From NCBI RefSeq assembly GCF_024347195.1, contig NZ_AP025281.1, positions 3,534,001 through 3,598,000 on the forward strand: 64,000 nucleotides of DNA, given 5' to 3'. Below the pieces are notes generated by a model that saw nothing but the letters and a program-made list of their open reading frames with translations, did not search any database and was not told the origin of the DNA. Shown piece by piece: positions 1 to 7,645 of the stretch (position 1 is its first letter; every line of letters starts with the position of its first letter). This DNA is from Aliamphritea hakodatensis. Its GTDB lineage: Bacteria; Pseudomonadota; Gammaproteobacteria; Pseudomonadales; Balneatricaceae. Made by a program: the position numbers and the translations under genes.

Positions 1-867
1 GAAGAAAGCAGCGTGTGGGCCACCAAAGCCCATTGGTACACCGAAACGCTGAGCAGAACCCAGTACAACGTCTGCACCCAGTTCGCCCGGTGACTTCAGT
101 AACATCAGCGCCAGCAGGTCAGTCGCAACAGCAACCATGGTCTTCTGAGCTTTTGCCTGTTCGATAACGGCTTTAATGTCGTGAATATCGCCGTATGTGC
201 TTGGGTATTGCAGCTGAGCACCGAAAGCGTCTGCAGCTTCCAGATCAGTCAGCGGGTTACCGACAACCACGTCGTAGCCGAAGTATTCAGCACGGGTTTT
301 GATAACAGCGATGGTTTGTGGGTGAACATCGTCAGCCACAAAGTAAACGTCAGTCTTCTTGCGGTTAGAACGCTTGCACAGCGTCATGGCTTCTGCAGCA
401 GCAGTTGCTTCATCCAGCAGAGACGCGTTCGCCAGATCCATGCCGGTCAGGTCCATTACCATCTGCTGATAGTTCAGCAGTGCTTCAAGACGGCCCTGAG
501 CAATCTCAGGCTGATAAGGCGTATAAGCGGTGTACCAACCCGGGTTTTCCAGAACATTACGTAAAATAACGTTTGGTACCTTGGTGTTGCTATAACCCAT
601 ACCGATGTAAGACTTATTTACCACGTTTTCACTGGCAAGAGTCTTCAGGTATGCAAGGGCATCACTTTCAGTAACGCTGTCATCCATCGTCAGGGCATCA
701 TCCAGACGGATCGAGTCCGGAACGGTTTTTTCAATCAGCTCATCTAAAGAGCTAACGCCCAGGGAATCCAGCATTTCGCGGGTTTGTTCAGCATCCGGGC
801 CGACGTGACGGCGGGTGAAATCACCCGTCTGTAATAGATCACCCAGGGTATGAGTATCTGTAGCCAT
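1..867 (-). CDS. gcvP: Glycine dehydrogenase (decarboxylating), P-protein, N-terminal part
   Basis: P-protein of the glycine cleavage system: a PLP enzyme that decarboxylates glycine and passes the aminomethyl group to lipoyl-GcvH. Only the first 289 residues are present; the gene runs off the left edge, so the C-terminal half with the PLP lysine cannot be seen. Reading leftwards from ATG at 867 the protein has the typical GDC-P start (FTRRHVGPD near residue 18), then SYIGMGYSNT, NPGWYTAYTPYQPEIAQGR and LLDEATAAAEAM, all hallmarks of the family's first half. It lies 273 bases after gcvH on the same strand, and this gap is unusually structured (see separate entry). It is probably the distal gene of an sdaA-glyA-gcvH-gcvP unit. 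Whether it is the single-chain form is likely but unproven here. Confidence 0.96.
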   Translation of the reverse strand, partial: MATDTHTLGDLLQTGDFTRRHVGPDAEQTREMLDSLGVSSLDELIEKTVPDSIRLDDALTMDDSVTESDALAYLKTLASENVVNKSYIGMGYSNTKVPNVILRNVLENPGWYTAYTPYQPEIAQGRLEALLNYQQMVMDLTGMDLANASLLDEATAAAEAMTLCKRSNRKKTDVYFVADDVHPQTIAVIKTRAEYFGYDVVVGNPLTDLEAADAFGAQLQYPSTYGDIHDIKAVIEQAKAQKTMVAVATDLLALMLLKSPGELGADVVLGSAQRFGVPMGFGGPHAAFF

Positions 868-1140
868 AACAATAACCTGTCAGTACACCGTCCGGCCGCT
901 TATCAAAATACAACAACGACCGGAACAAATTATTTGAAGAATGCAGTCAGAAAAATCAGTTCATACTGCCCTGCATCCCCGTAGGGGGTGCGGGCCGGTG
1001 CTCATGAGGGCTGAGCGTCCGGCCCGCGGTTTGCCAAAGAACTTAAACTTTTACCTAATGTATACAGATCAGACGGTTCGACTCTCAACCGTGAACGTGT
1101 AAGAGCGGTGCCCAAACCATCTGATCTACACAGGGAGTCC
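868..1140 (-). other. Highly structured gcvH-gcvP intergenic region (candidate RNA element)
   Basis: These 273 bases between two co-directional genes carry strong inverted repeats. In the leftward RNA, 1127-1115 (AGATCAGATGGTT) can pair with 1078-1066 (AACCGTCTGATCT) over 13 pairs with one U-G wobble. The same 3' arm can instead pair locally, because ACGGTT at 1092-1087 complements AACCGT, so two structures compete. Further on, 1027-990 forms a very stable hairpin (CCGGCCCGC with GCGGGCCGG, plus inner GCTCA/TGAGC), followed by a small CCCC/GGGG hairpin at 975-988 and a short T stretch near 950. It does not show the conserved cores of a glycine riboswitch. It could be an attenuator, a processing element or a repeat family. 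No ORF in it looks real. Confidence 0.5.
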
Positions 1141-1530
1141 TTAGGCTTCTTCGGCAATCGTTGCTGCGTATGCTTCAGCATCCAGCAGCTTTTCCAGTTC
1201 AGCAGCATCAGCCACTTTCAGTTTAGCAATCCAACCGCCTTCGAAAGGCTCGCTGTTTACCAGATCCGGCTCGTCTTCCAGCGCTTCGTTCACTTCAACA
1301 ACTTCACCGCCAACTGCAGCGTAGATGTCAGAAGCCGCTTTTACAGACTCAACCAGAGAGAACTCTTCGCCAGCAGCAACTTCACGGCCAACTTCAGGCA
1401 GTTCAACGAATACAACGTCACCCAGCAGCTCCTGAGCGTGGTCAGAAATACCAACTGTTACGGTGCCGTCACCGTTGTCCAGAACCCACTCGTGGCTAGG
1501 GGCGAAGCGATAGTTTGCAGGAATGCTCAT
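1141..1530 (-). CDS. gcvH: Glycine cleavage system H protein
   Basis: Lipoyl carrier protein that shuttles the aminomethyl group from GcvP to GcvT and is reoxidised by dihydrolipoamide dehydrogenase. Its 129 residues match the family size. The lipoylation site is clear: ESVKAASDIY with the modified lysine at residue 64, inside the beta-hairpin of a biotinyl/lipoyl fold. The N-terminal PANYRFAPSHEW and the GGWIAKLKV segment are also typical. It sits 27 bases downstream of glyA on the same strand and is likely co-transcribed with it. The lipoate must come from LipA, encoded about 7.5 kb away in the same locus. Confidence 0.98.
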   Translation of the reverse strand: MSIPANYRFAPSHEWVLDNGDGTVTVGISDHAQELLGDVVFVELPEVGREVAAGEEFSLVESVKAASDIYAAVGGEVVEVNEALEDEPDLVNSEPFEGGWIAKLKVADAAELEKLLDAEAYAATIAEEA

Positions 1531-1557
1531 GTTTAATTTCCTTAAGTAATATTCAGA

Positions 1558-2847
1558 TTAACGGTAAAGAGGGAATTTCTGGCACAAAGCTTCCACCTGG
1601 GTGCGAACCTTGGCCTCTACCTCAGAATTGTCGTCAGGGTTAGCCACTAAGCCGTCCAAGACATCGTTGATCAGATTACCGATCAAGCGGAATTCTTCTT
1701 CACCAAAACCACGGCTGGTACCGGCAGGTGTACCCAGACGGATACCGGACGTGATCATTGGTTTTTCAGAGTCGAACGGAATACCGTTCTTGTTACAGGT
1801 AATGCCGGCACGCTCAAGAGCGTCTTCTACCGCATTACCTTTCAGGCCTTTAGGCCGTAAATCAACCAGCATCAGGTGAGTGTCAGTACCGTCGGTGACA
1901 ACCGCACAGCCACGCTCAACCATAACCTCAGCCAGCGCCTGTGCGTTAGCAACAACCTGCTGGATGTACGTTTTAAATTCAGGACGCAGCGCTTCACCGA
2001 ATGCAACAGCCTTTGCAGCAATCACGTGCATCAGAGGACCGCCCTGCAGACCCGGGAATACAGCAGAGTTAATCTTCTTACCGATATCCAGATCGTTAGA
2101 CAGGATCATACCGCCACGTGGTCCACGCAGGGTTTTATGAGTAGTCGTTGTCACAACGTGCGCGTGTGGCAGCGGGCTTGGGTGTACACCTGTCGCAACC
2201 AGACCGGCGATGTGCGCCATGTCGACCATCAGGTATGCGCCAACCTTGTCAGCGATTTCACGGAAACGGGCAAAATCAATTTCACGTGGAATAGCAGAAC
2301 CGCCAGCAATGATCAGTTTAGGCTGGCATTCAACTGCCTGCTTCTCAACCGCATCGTAATCAATACGGCAGTCTTTTTCAGACACACCGTACTGTTCTGC
2401 TTTAAACCATTTACCAGACAGTGCAGGACGTGCACCGTGCGTCAGGTGACCACCGGCATCCAGAGACATACCCAGAACAGTGTCGCCCGGCTGCAGCAGC
2501 GCCAGCATAACCGCGCCGTTCGCCTGAGCACCGGAGTGCGGCTGAACGTTAATGAATTCACAGTTGAACAGCGTTTTAGCACGCTCAATTGCCAGGCCTT
2601 CTGCCTTATCAACGTACTCGCAACCACCGTAGTAACGACGGCCCGGGTAACCTTCAGCGTACTTGTTAGTCAGTACAGTACCCTGCGCCTGCATCACTGC
2701 TTTGGAAACAATGTTTTCAGAAGCAATCAGCTCGATCTGGTTTTCCTGACGGACAAACTCTTCGTTGACAGATGCCATCAGCTCGGCATCAGCAGCTGCC
2801 AGATCCTGGCTGAAAAAGGCTTCAAGGGCCTGATCGTTATGACTCAT
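1558..2847 (-). CDS. glyA: Serine hydroxymethyltransferase
   Basis: PLP enzyme interconverting serine plus tetrahydrofolate with glycine plus 5,10-methylene-THF. From ATG at 2847 it is 429 residues, close to the roughly 417-residue bacterial norm. The PLP lysine is K238 in VVTTTTHKTLRGPRGG; VDMAHIAGLV supplies the PLP-ring Asp, and NKYAEGYPGRRYYGG is the substrate/PLP loop. An in-frame GTG at 2856 would add three residues, but the GAGCGAG Shine-Dalgarno-like stretch is correctly spaced only for the ATG. Lying between sdaA and gcvH, this copy probably serves glycine-to-serine conversion for catabolism, as in the pseudomonad gcvH2-gcvP2-glyA2-sdaA-gcvT2 clusters. A second housekeeping glyA elsewhere is plausible. 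Confidence 0.97.
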   Translation of the reverse strand: MSHNDQALEAFFSQDLAAADAELMASVNEEFVRQENQIELIASENIVSKAVMQAQGTVLTNKYAEGYPGRRYYGGCEYVDKAEGLAIERAKTLFNCEFINVQPHSGAQANGAVMLALLQPGDTVLGMSLDAGGHLTHGARPALSGKWFKAEQYGVSEKDCRIDYDAVEKQAVECQPKLIIAGGSAIPREIDFARFREIADKVGAYLMVDMAHIAGLVATGVHPSPLPHAHVVTTTTHKTLRGPRGGMILSNDLDIGKKINSAVFPGLQGGPLMHVIAAKAVAFGEALRPEFKTYIQQVVANAQALAEVMVERGCAVVTDGTDTHLMLVDLRPKGLKGNAVEDALERAGITCNKNGIPFDSEKPMITSGIRLGTPAGTSRGFGEEEFRLIGNLINDVLDGLVANPDDNSEVEAKVRTQVEALCQKFPLYR

Positions 2848-2895
2848 TTTTAACACTCGCTCTTAGTTTTATTCCACAGCATTAGCAGGCCGCTG

Positions 2896-4284
2896 TTAAC
2901 AGGCAACAACGTTAACAGCCAAACCGCCCTGGGACGTTTCTTTATACTTATCTTGCATATCCAGCCCTGTCTGACGCATGGTCTCGATGACTGAATCCAG
3001 GGAAACGTGGTGCTCACCGTCGCCTCGCAGCGCCAGGCGGGCAGCGTTAATCGCCTTCACCGCTCCCATCGTGTTTCGTTCAATACAGGGCACCTGCACC
3101 AGACCGGCAATCGGATCACAGGTCAGCCCCAGGTTATGTTCCATACCGATTTCAGCGGCGTTCTCCACCTGCTGAACCGTGCCGCCCATGACTGCGCATA
3201 ACGCACCGGCCGCCATGGAACAGGCAACACCAATCTCACCCTGACAGCCCACTTCAGCTGCCGAAATCGAGGCATTCTTTTTATACAGCATGCCAATAGC
3301 TGCTGATGTTGCCAGAAAATCAAAGATGCCCTTTTCATCGGCACCCGGTACAAAACGGTCGTAGTAGGCCAGAACCGCCGGAATAACACCTGCCGCACCA
3401 TTCGTCGGAGCAGTCACCACGCGGCCTCCGGCAGCGTTTTCCTCGTTCACAGCAATGGCGAACAGGTTAACCCAGTCCATGACGGCCAGTTGATCCTGTA
3501 ATGCTGCCTGACTATCATCCTGCAGTTCTTGATATAAAACAGGTGCACGGCGTTTAAGATCCAGGCCACCGGGTAAATCACCCTTTTCATTGCAGCCACG
3601 CTTAATACAGGCGTCCATTACATCCCAGATCTGACGCAGCCTGACTGTCACCGTTTGCTGATCATGGAACGCCAGTTCATTCTTCTGTATCAGTTCTGCG
3701 ATGGTCATATTATTGCTGTCACACAACGCAAGCAGCTCTTCGCCATTATCAAAGTGATATGGCACGCGAACAGCCGGTTCAGCACCGGCCCCCTGCTGAT
3801 CGGCTTCGGCGTCACTCAGAACAAAACCACCGCCGACAGAATAAAAGATAGCATCATGTAAAATCACACCGGCGGCATCATAGGCAAAGAAGCGCATTCC
3901 GTTCGGATGCTTGGGCAAAGACTCGCCAAAATGGAACGGCAGATGTTCAGACTTAATAAAAGGTACGGCATGTGTACCCGCTAGCCGGATCACACCCTGC
4001 GCTTCGATCTCGCGGATATACTGTGGAATCATGTCCGGATCTACAGTATCCGGGGCTTCGCCCAGCAACCCGACCATGGTCGCCACATCGGTTGCATGGC
4101 CCACACCGGTCATTGCCAGGGAACCGTATAACGCTACTTTAACGCTGGCGATCTGATCCATAAGCTGTAATGCGTCGAGTGAATCCAGGAAACGGTTTGC
4201 CGCGACCATCGGTCCAACTGTATGAGAACTTGAGGGCCCCACACCTACTTTATATAAGTCAAAAATACTTAACGGCATTGTCAT
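2896..4284 (-). CDS. sdaA: L-serine dehydratase (4Fe-4S type)
   Basis: Deaminates L-serine to pyruvate and ammonia through a 2-aminoacrylate intermediate. The 462 residues match single-chain SdaA. The N-terminal beta domain carries GPSSSHTVGPM (residues 17-27). The alpha domain has APTNGAAGVIPA and the three cluster cysteines in GCQGEIG, LTCDPIAG and VPCIERN, spaced 42 and 11 residues apart as in characterised iron-sulfur serine dehydratases. A second ATG at 4278 (460 residues) is better placed behind the AGG at 4286-4288 and may be the true start. It is the first gene of the leftward sdaA-glyA-gcvH-gcvP series. A hairpin (4291-4305) lies directly before the ribosome-binding site. Confidence 0.97.
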   Translation of the reverse strand: MTMPLSIFDLYKVGVGPSSSHTVGPMVAANRFLDSLDALQLMDQIASVKVALYGSLAMTGVGHATDVATMVGLLGEAPDTVDPDMIPQYIREIEAQGVIRLAGTHAVPFIKSEHLPFHFGESLPKHPNGMRFFAYDAAGVILHDAIFYSVGGGFVLSDAEADQQGAGAEPAVRVPYHFDNGEELLALCDSNNMTIAELIQKNELAFHDQQTVTVRLRQIWDVMDACIKRGCNEKGDLPGGLDLKRRAPVLYQELQDDSQAALQDQLAVMDWVNLFAIAVNEENAAGGRVVTAPTNGAAGVIPAVLAYYDRFVPGADEKGIFDFLATSAAIGMLYKKNASISAAEVGCQGEIGVACSMAAGALCAVMGGTVQQVENAAEIGMEHNLGLTCDPIAGLVQVPCIERNTMGAVKAINAARLALRGDGEHHVSLDSVIETMRQTGLDMQDKYKETSQGGLAVNVVAC

Positions 4285-4317
4285 AACCTGCGTGGCGCTG
4301 CCACGTTCACTCTTATT

Positions 4318-4345
4318 ATTAAAAGAGCCTTTATTGAAAGCTCTT
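4318..4345 (-). terminator. sdaA: Terminator-like hairpin in the sdaA leader (possible attenuator)
   Basis: Read leftwards, AAGAGC and GCTCTT arms (with TTT/AAA extensions) enclose a short loop and are followed by TTTTAATAAT. This has the form of an intrinsic terminator, but it lies inside the leader about 35 bases before sdaA, so it would act as an attenuator or end a leftward leader RNA. No leader peptide was identified. Confidence 0.35.
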
Positions 4346-4518
4346 ACAGCATGTGCCTGTCGGCTGTATCTGCAAGCTGTTCCGTCAGACAGCCATCTTT
4401 TATATGGCTACCTCAGGCAGTGTTTCATAACACCTGTCTGATTCTTATCTGCGAAACAACGCAACATAAACTATAGTTTTCTCAGACTAGCAACACTTAT
4501 TTCCAAAATCAACAAAAA

Positions 4519-4534
4519 GTTTCTTATAGGAAAC
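4519..4534. promoter_or_regulatory. Candidate XRE-cupin operator, sdaA side
   Basis: GTTTCTTATAGGAAAC is a 16-base near-perfect palindrome, with one mismatched pair. Close relatives occur twice upstream of the neighbouring symporter gene (5725-5740, 5903-5918). Its position in the centre of the divergent region, beside the regulator gene, suggests it is bound by that regulator. The assignment is inferred from shared sequence and location only. Confidence 0.5.
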
Positions 4535-4843
4535 ATCTTGTTTTTGAGTAAACGGACACCTTTGTGTCTATTCGCGTCGCCTATAAGGTTATTCACTTTT
4601 CAAGGATTGCTGCCTTGTGTAATATTGCTGGCAGGGCATATTGATTTGTCTGGGTCAAATGGCAGTAAACATAGCGTTTGCTAAACAGAGACTTAGATGT
4701 GTTTTTAACTTAATAATTACAACGTGACCACACGTGCTTATTGTTTGAACCTATGCTTGTACACCTGTTTTTGATGAAGGATACGCTGAAGATTTTCAGT
4801 GACACTTTTGGCAAAAACACCCTGATCGTTATGGTAAAAAAAT

Positions 4844-5482
4844 ATGTCCGAAAAACCGTCTTTTCTGCAATCTGAAAAAACCCTGGAAGTCAGTACCCAG
4901 TCTCCCAATGCTGAAGCAATGGTGGAGCCGCTTGAACTGGGTAAACGGGTTCGTGAAATCCGCTTAAGTCAAAATCTGACCTTAGAAGAAGCCAGCAAGC
5001 TGACCGGTCTGGCACGCTCAACTCTGTCAAAGATCGAAAATGAACAGATCTCCCCTACCTTCACCGCTGTTAACAAGCTGGTAAAAGGCCTGGGCATTGA
5101 TATTCCCCAGCTGTTCAGCCAGCCAAAACAGAAAGCACCCGGCAGCGGTGGCCGCCGCGATATCACCCGTAAAGGTGAAGGTCGCCCCCACCCGACGCCA
5201 ACCTATGAGCATGAACTGCTGGCCACTCAGCTGAGCAGTAAAAAAATGGTACCGTTCCGTACCACAGTCCGCACCCATTCATGGGACGAATACCAGGACT
5301 GGATTCGCCACGACGGTGAAGAGTTCCTGTTCGTCATCAGTGGCAGCATCATGTTTTACACTGAGTTCTATGAGCCCATTGAACTGCACACCGGTGACAG
5401 CGCTTACTATGATTGCGAAATGGGTCATGCACTGGTTTCTACCAGCGAAGAAGACGCTGAAGTACTGTGGGTTACTGCTTAA
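4844..5482 (+). CDS. XRE-family regulator with C-terminal cupin domain
   Basis: Predicted DNA-binding regulator of 212 residues. A lambda-repressor-like HTH covers about residues 31-91 (LGKRVREIRLSQNLTLEEAS, then STLSKIENEQISP). A cupin_2 sensor domain occupies about residues 138-210, with DGEEFLFVISGSIMF and the later HTGDSAYYDCEMGHA. Such proteins usually bind a small ligand, often an amino acid or related metabolite, in the cupin barrel. It lies between the leftward sdaA-glyA-gcv genes and the rightward symporter and gcvT, so control of serine/glycine catabolism is the natural hypothesis. The effector may be glycine or serine, but nothing in the sequence proves it. Pseudomonas uses the unrelated enhancer-binding protein GcsR in the comparable position. 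Confidence 0.9.
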   Translation: MSEKPSFLQSEKTLEVSTQSPNAEAMVEPLELGKRVREIRLSQNLTLEEASKLTGLARSTLSKIENEQISPTFTAVNKLVKGLGIDIPQLFSQPKQKAPGSGGRRDITRKGEGRPHPTPTYEHELLATQLSSKKMVPFRTTVRTHSWDEYQDWIRHDGEEFLFVISGSIMFYTEFYEPIELHTGDSAYYDCEMGHALVSTSEEDAEVLWVTA

Positions 5483-5724
5483 TTAAGCAGCAACCCCCCC
5501 TCTGTTAACAGCTCTCCCCTGACACACCACAACTTCAGATCCTGTAATGCCTGCCTGCTGCTTCTTTATTACAGGCGCCCGGTAACCGCCCCGCCGGGCC
5601 GGCAATAACCGCCATTCCTGTGCATTTCATACAAAAACAGCTGATACGTCAGCTTTTCCAAAAAGAAACATACCTGCTCGCAGCCCTGCCCTCCGGCAGG
5701 AATGCACAGATTCTCTGATTTTCC

Positions 5725-5740
5725 GTTTACTTTAGGAAAC
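5725..5740. promoter_or_regulatory. Candidate XRE-cupin operator 1, symporter side
   Basis: GTTTACTTTAGGAAAC shares its outer GTTT and GGAAAC arms with the sdaA-side palindrome. Its centre is 178 bases from the next site, close to a whole number of helical turns, so looping is possible. Confidence 0.4.
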
Positions 5741-5902
5741 ATGCACCATTTCAGGTCGTTTTGTAGATTTTTTTCATTCCCCCTTACGACTTTAGTCCCT
5801 TGTAATTAAAGACAAATCGCTGGACATATTTCCGGACTGGCTGACAAAGAACAGGTTTTACGCCATTTTGGGTTGGAAAAATATTTCCTTGTGGTGTATC
5901 TT

Positions 5903-5918
5903 GTTTCCTATTGGAAAT
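5903..5918. promoter_or_regulatory. Candidate XRE-cupin operator 2, symporter side
   Basis: GTTTCCTATTGGAAAT is the clearest copy on this side, with TTTCC and GGAAA arms around a 4-base centre. It lies 150 bases before the symporter ATG, in a zone where a promoter is expected. Confidence 0.5.
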
Positions 5919-5941
5919 TAATTTTCTGTTTTCGCAAAAAA

Positions 5942-5956
5942 GTTTTCTGAGGAAAT
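5942..5956. promoter_or_regulatory. Candidate XRE-cupin operator 3 (short spacer)
   Basis: GTTTTCTGAGGAAAT keeps both arms but is one base shorter in the middle than the other copies, so it may be a weak half-site pair or chance. Confidence 0.3.
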
Positions 5957-6067
5957 CACTTCTCCAGAAATCGACTAAGCTTTGACCGGGAACTGATTTT
6001 CAAAACCGTCGACCCGTCCAGGGGTTGTCGGTTAACAACAACAATAAAACCTTCTGGAGTCTCCTTT

Positions 6068-7426
6068 ATGGAAACGTTAACTTCGATTATTGGTGAGATT
6101 AATAGCATCGTTTGGGGTCCAATGATGCTGGTCTTGATCTTAGGTGTCGGCTTATTCCTGATGTTAGGTTTACGTCTGATGCCAATCCTTAAGCTGGGTA
6201 CAGGTTTCAGCCTTCTTTGGAAAGGCCGTACCAGCGAACAAGGTGAAGAAAAAGAGGGCGAGATCTCTCCATTTCAGGCGCTGATGACTGCGCTTTCTGC
6301 GACTGTAGGTACTGGTAATATTGCCGGTGTTGCTACAGCGGTATTTCTGGGTGGCCCTGGCGCCCTGTTCTGGATGTGGTGTACTGCTCTGGTAGGTATG
6401 GCTACTAAGTACTCCGAGGCTGTTCTGGCGGTTAAATACCGTGAAGTCGACGAAGAAGGCAACCATGTTGGTGGCCCGATGTACTACATCAAAAACGGTC
6501 TGGGTAACAAGTGGGCCTGGCTGGGTACTGTTTTCGCAGTATTCGCTGCGGTAGCTGCTTTCGGTATCGGTAACACTGTACAGTCTAACTCTGTTGCAGA
6601 CGTTATCCACGCTAACTTCAGCATCCCTACCTGGGTAACAGGTGTTGTGCTGATGGTTCTGGTTGGTCTGGTACTGATCGGTGGTATCAAGCGTATCGGT
6701 AATGTTGCCGGTTCTCTGGTACCTATCATGGCAATTGCTTACCTGACTGCCGGTCTGATCGTTCTGGGTATCAACTCTGAAGCGATCCCTGCTGCGCTGG
6801 ACATGGTATTCACTCACGCGTTCACTGGTACTGCTGCTGAAGGTGGTTTCGCAGGTGCTGCTGTGTGGATGGCGATCCGCTTCGGTGTTGCACGTGGTGT
6901 ATTCTCTAACGAAGCAGGTCTGGGTTCTGCGCCTATTGCACACGCTGCTGCGCAAACCAAGAGTCCTGTTCGTCAGGGTCTGGTCGCAATGCTGGGTACA
7001 TTCATTGATACACTGATCATCTGTTCTATCACAGGTCTGGTAATCATTACCTCCGGTGAATGGACTTCAGGTGTATCCGGTGCAGCGCTGACATCTGCGG
7101 CATTCGCAAGTGCTCTGCCTGGCCTGGGTAACTACCTGATTGCAATCTCTCTGGCTATCTTCGCCTTCACTACAATCATCGGCTGGTCTTTCTACGGTGA
7201 GCGTTCTATCGAATATCTGTTCGGTGTGAAAGCAGTTAAGCCTTACCGTGTACTTTGGATCCTGGCTGTACCTTTAGGTGCAGTAGTTAGCCTGGATTTC
7301 ATCTGGCTGGTAGCGGATACGCTGAACGCTATGATGGCAATTCCTAACCTGATCGCTCTGGCACTGTTGAGCCCGATCGTATTCAAGTTGACCCGGGAAT
7401 TCTTTGACAACAAAGAAAACGGTTAA
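6068..7426 (+). CDS. Sodium:alanine/glycine symporter (AGCS family)
   Basis: Inner-membrane importer of alanine and/or glycine driven by sodium. The 452 residues fit the AGCS (AlsT/DagA/AgcS) family. The family signature is clear: ARGVFSNEAGLGSAPIAHAA near residues 276-295, together with ALSATVGTGNIAGVATA near residue 75. About ten hydrophobic segments are visible. It has a strong ribosome-binding site. Its placement between a glycine-locus regulator and gcvT suggests it feeds glycine (and alanine) to the catabolic genes on both sides. Exact substrate preference cannot be read from the sequence. Confidence 0.95.
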   Translation: METLTSIIGEINSIVWGPMMLVLILGVGLFLMLGLRLMPILKLGTGFSLLWKGRTSEQGEEKEGEISPFQALMTALSATVGTGNIAGVATAVFLGGPGALFWMWCTALVGMATKYSEAVLAVKYREVDEEGNHVGGPMYYIKNGLGNKWAWLGTVFAVFAAVAAFGIGNTVQSNSVADVIHANFSIPTWVTGVVLMVLVGLVLIGGIKRIGNVAGSLVPIMAIAYLTAGLIVLGINSEAIPAALDMVFTHAFTGTAAEGGFAGAAVWMAIRFGVARGVFSNEAGLGSAPIAHAAAQTKSPVRQGLVAMLGTFIDTLIICSITGLVIITSGEWTSGVSGAALTSAAFASALPGLGNYLIAISLAIFAFTTIIGWSFYGERSIEYLFGVKAVKPYRVLWILAVPLGAVVSLDFIWLVADTLNAMMAIPNLIALALLSPIVFKLTREFFDNKENG

Positions 7427-7465
7427 TCTGTACCCGATCAGCTAACTGCGGTTATCTGATCCCTT

Positions 7466-7500
7466 CAGCCTTATCCTGATCCAGGTTAAGGCTGATTTAT
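7466..7500 (+). terminator. Terminator-like hairpin after the symporter gene
   Basis: CAGCCTTA (7466-7473) and TAAGGCTG (7487-7494) form an 8-base-pair stem followed by ATTTAT. The T tract is weak, so some read-through into gcvT is possible. Confidence 0.5.
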
Positions 7501-7645
7501 GGAAAATGCATTATCCTCAGTCTCTCACTGAATAGTGTATTTCCCATAAATCTGAATAAGCCGCGGTCGGTTTACTGACTGACCGCAGTATTTGTACAAC
7601 CGCAATGGCCTGCCACTGGCTGCCATGCATCTATCGGAGATAGCA

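Larger units (their letters stand above)
4285..4843. promoter_or_regulatory. Divergent control region between sdaA and the XRE-cupin gene
   Basis: This 559-base AT-rich gap must carry the leftward promoter for sdaA and probably the rightward promoter for the regulator. It contains one near-perfect 16-base palindrome (4519-4534), a terminator-like hairpin in the sdaA leader (4321-4345) and a CGTGGC/GCCACG hairpin (4291-4305) next to the sdaA ribosome-binding site. A GTTT-N6-AAAC element at 4540-4553 may be a degenerate second operator. No believable ORF and no glycine riboswitch core were seen. Confidence 0.6.
5483..6067. promoter_or_regulatory. Upstream control region of the alanine/glycine symporter
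   Basis: This 585-base non-coding stretch holds three palindromes related to the sdaA-side element: 5725-5740, 5903-5918 and a shorter version at 5942-5956. There is also GGAAAAATATTTCC at 5875-5888. The last 200 bases are AT-rich and probably contain the promoter. A well-placed TCTGGAG ribosome-binding site precedes the symporter ATG. No glycine riboswitch core was found by eye, although such riboswitches often precede this transporter family in other bacteria. Confidence 0.6.

Noticed and set aside
1876..2853. A 325-codon open frame antisense to glyA
   Set aside because: It lies fully inside the unmistakable glyA gene on the opposite strand, has no family pattern and reflects codon bias.
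5483..6067. Glycine riboswitch upstream of the symporter (or of sdaA/gcv)
   Set aside because: Such riboswitches are common before these genes elsewhere, but I found no conserved glycine-aptamer cores by eye. A covariance-model search would settle it.
6170..6955. A 261-codon open frame antisense to the symporter
   Set aside because: Composition is that of a shadow frame (rich in Thr, Arg, Ser, Gln) and the other strand is a complete AGCS transporter.
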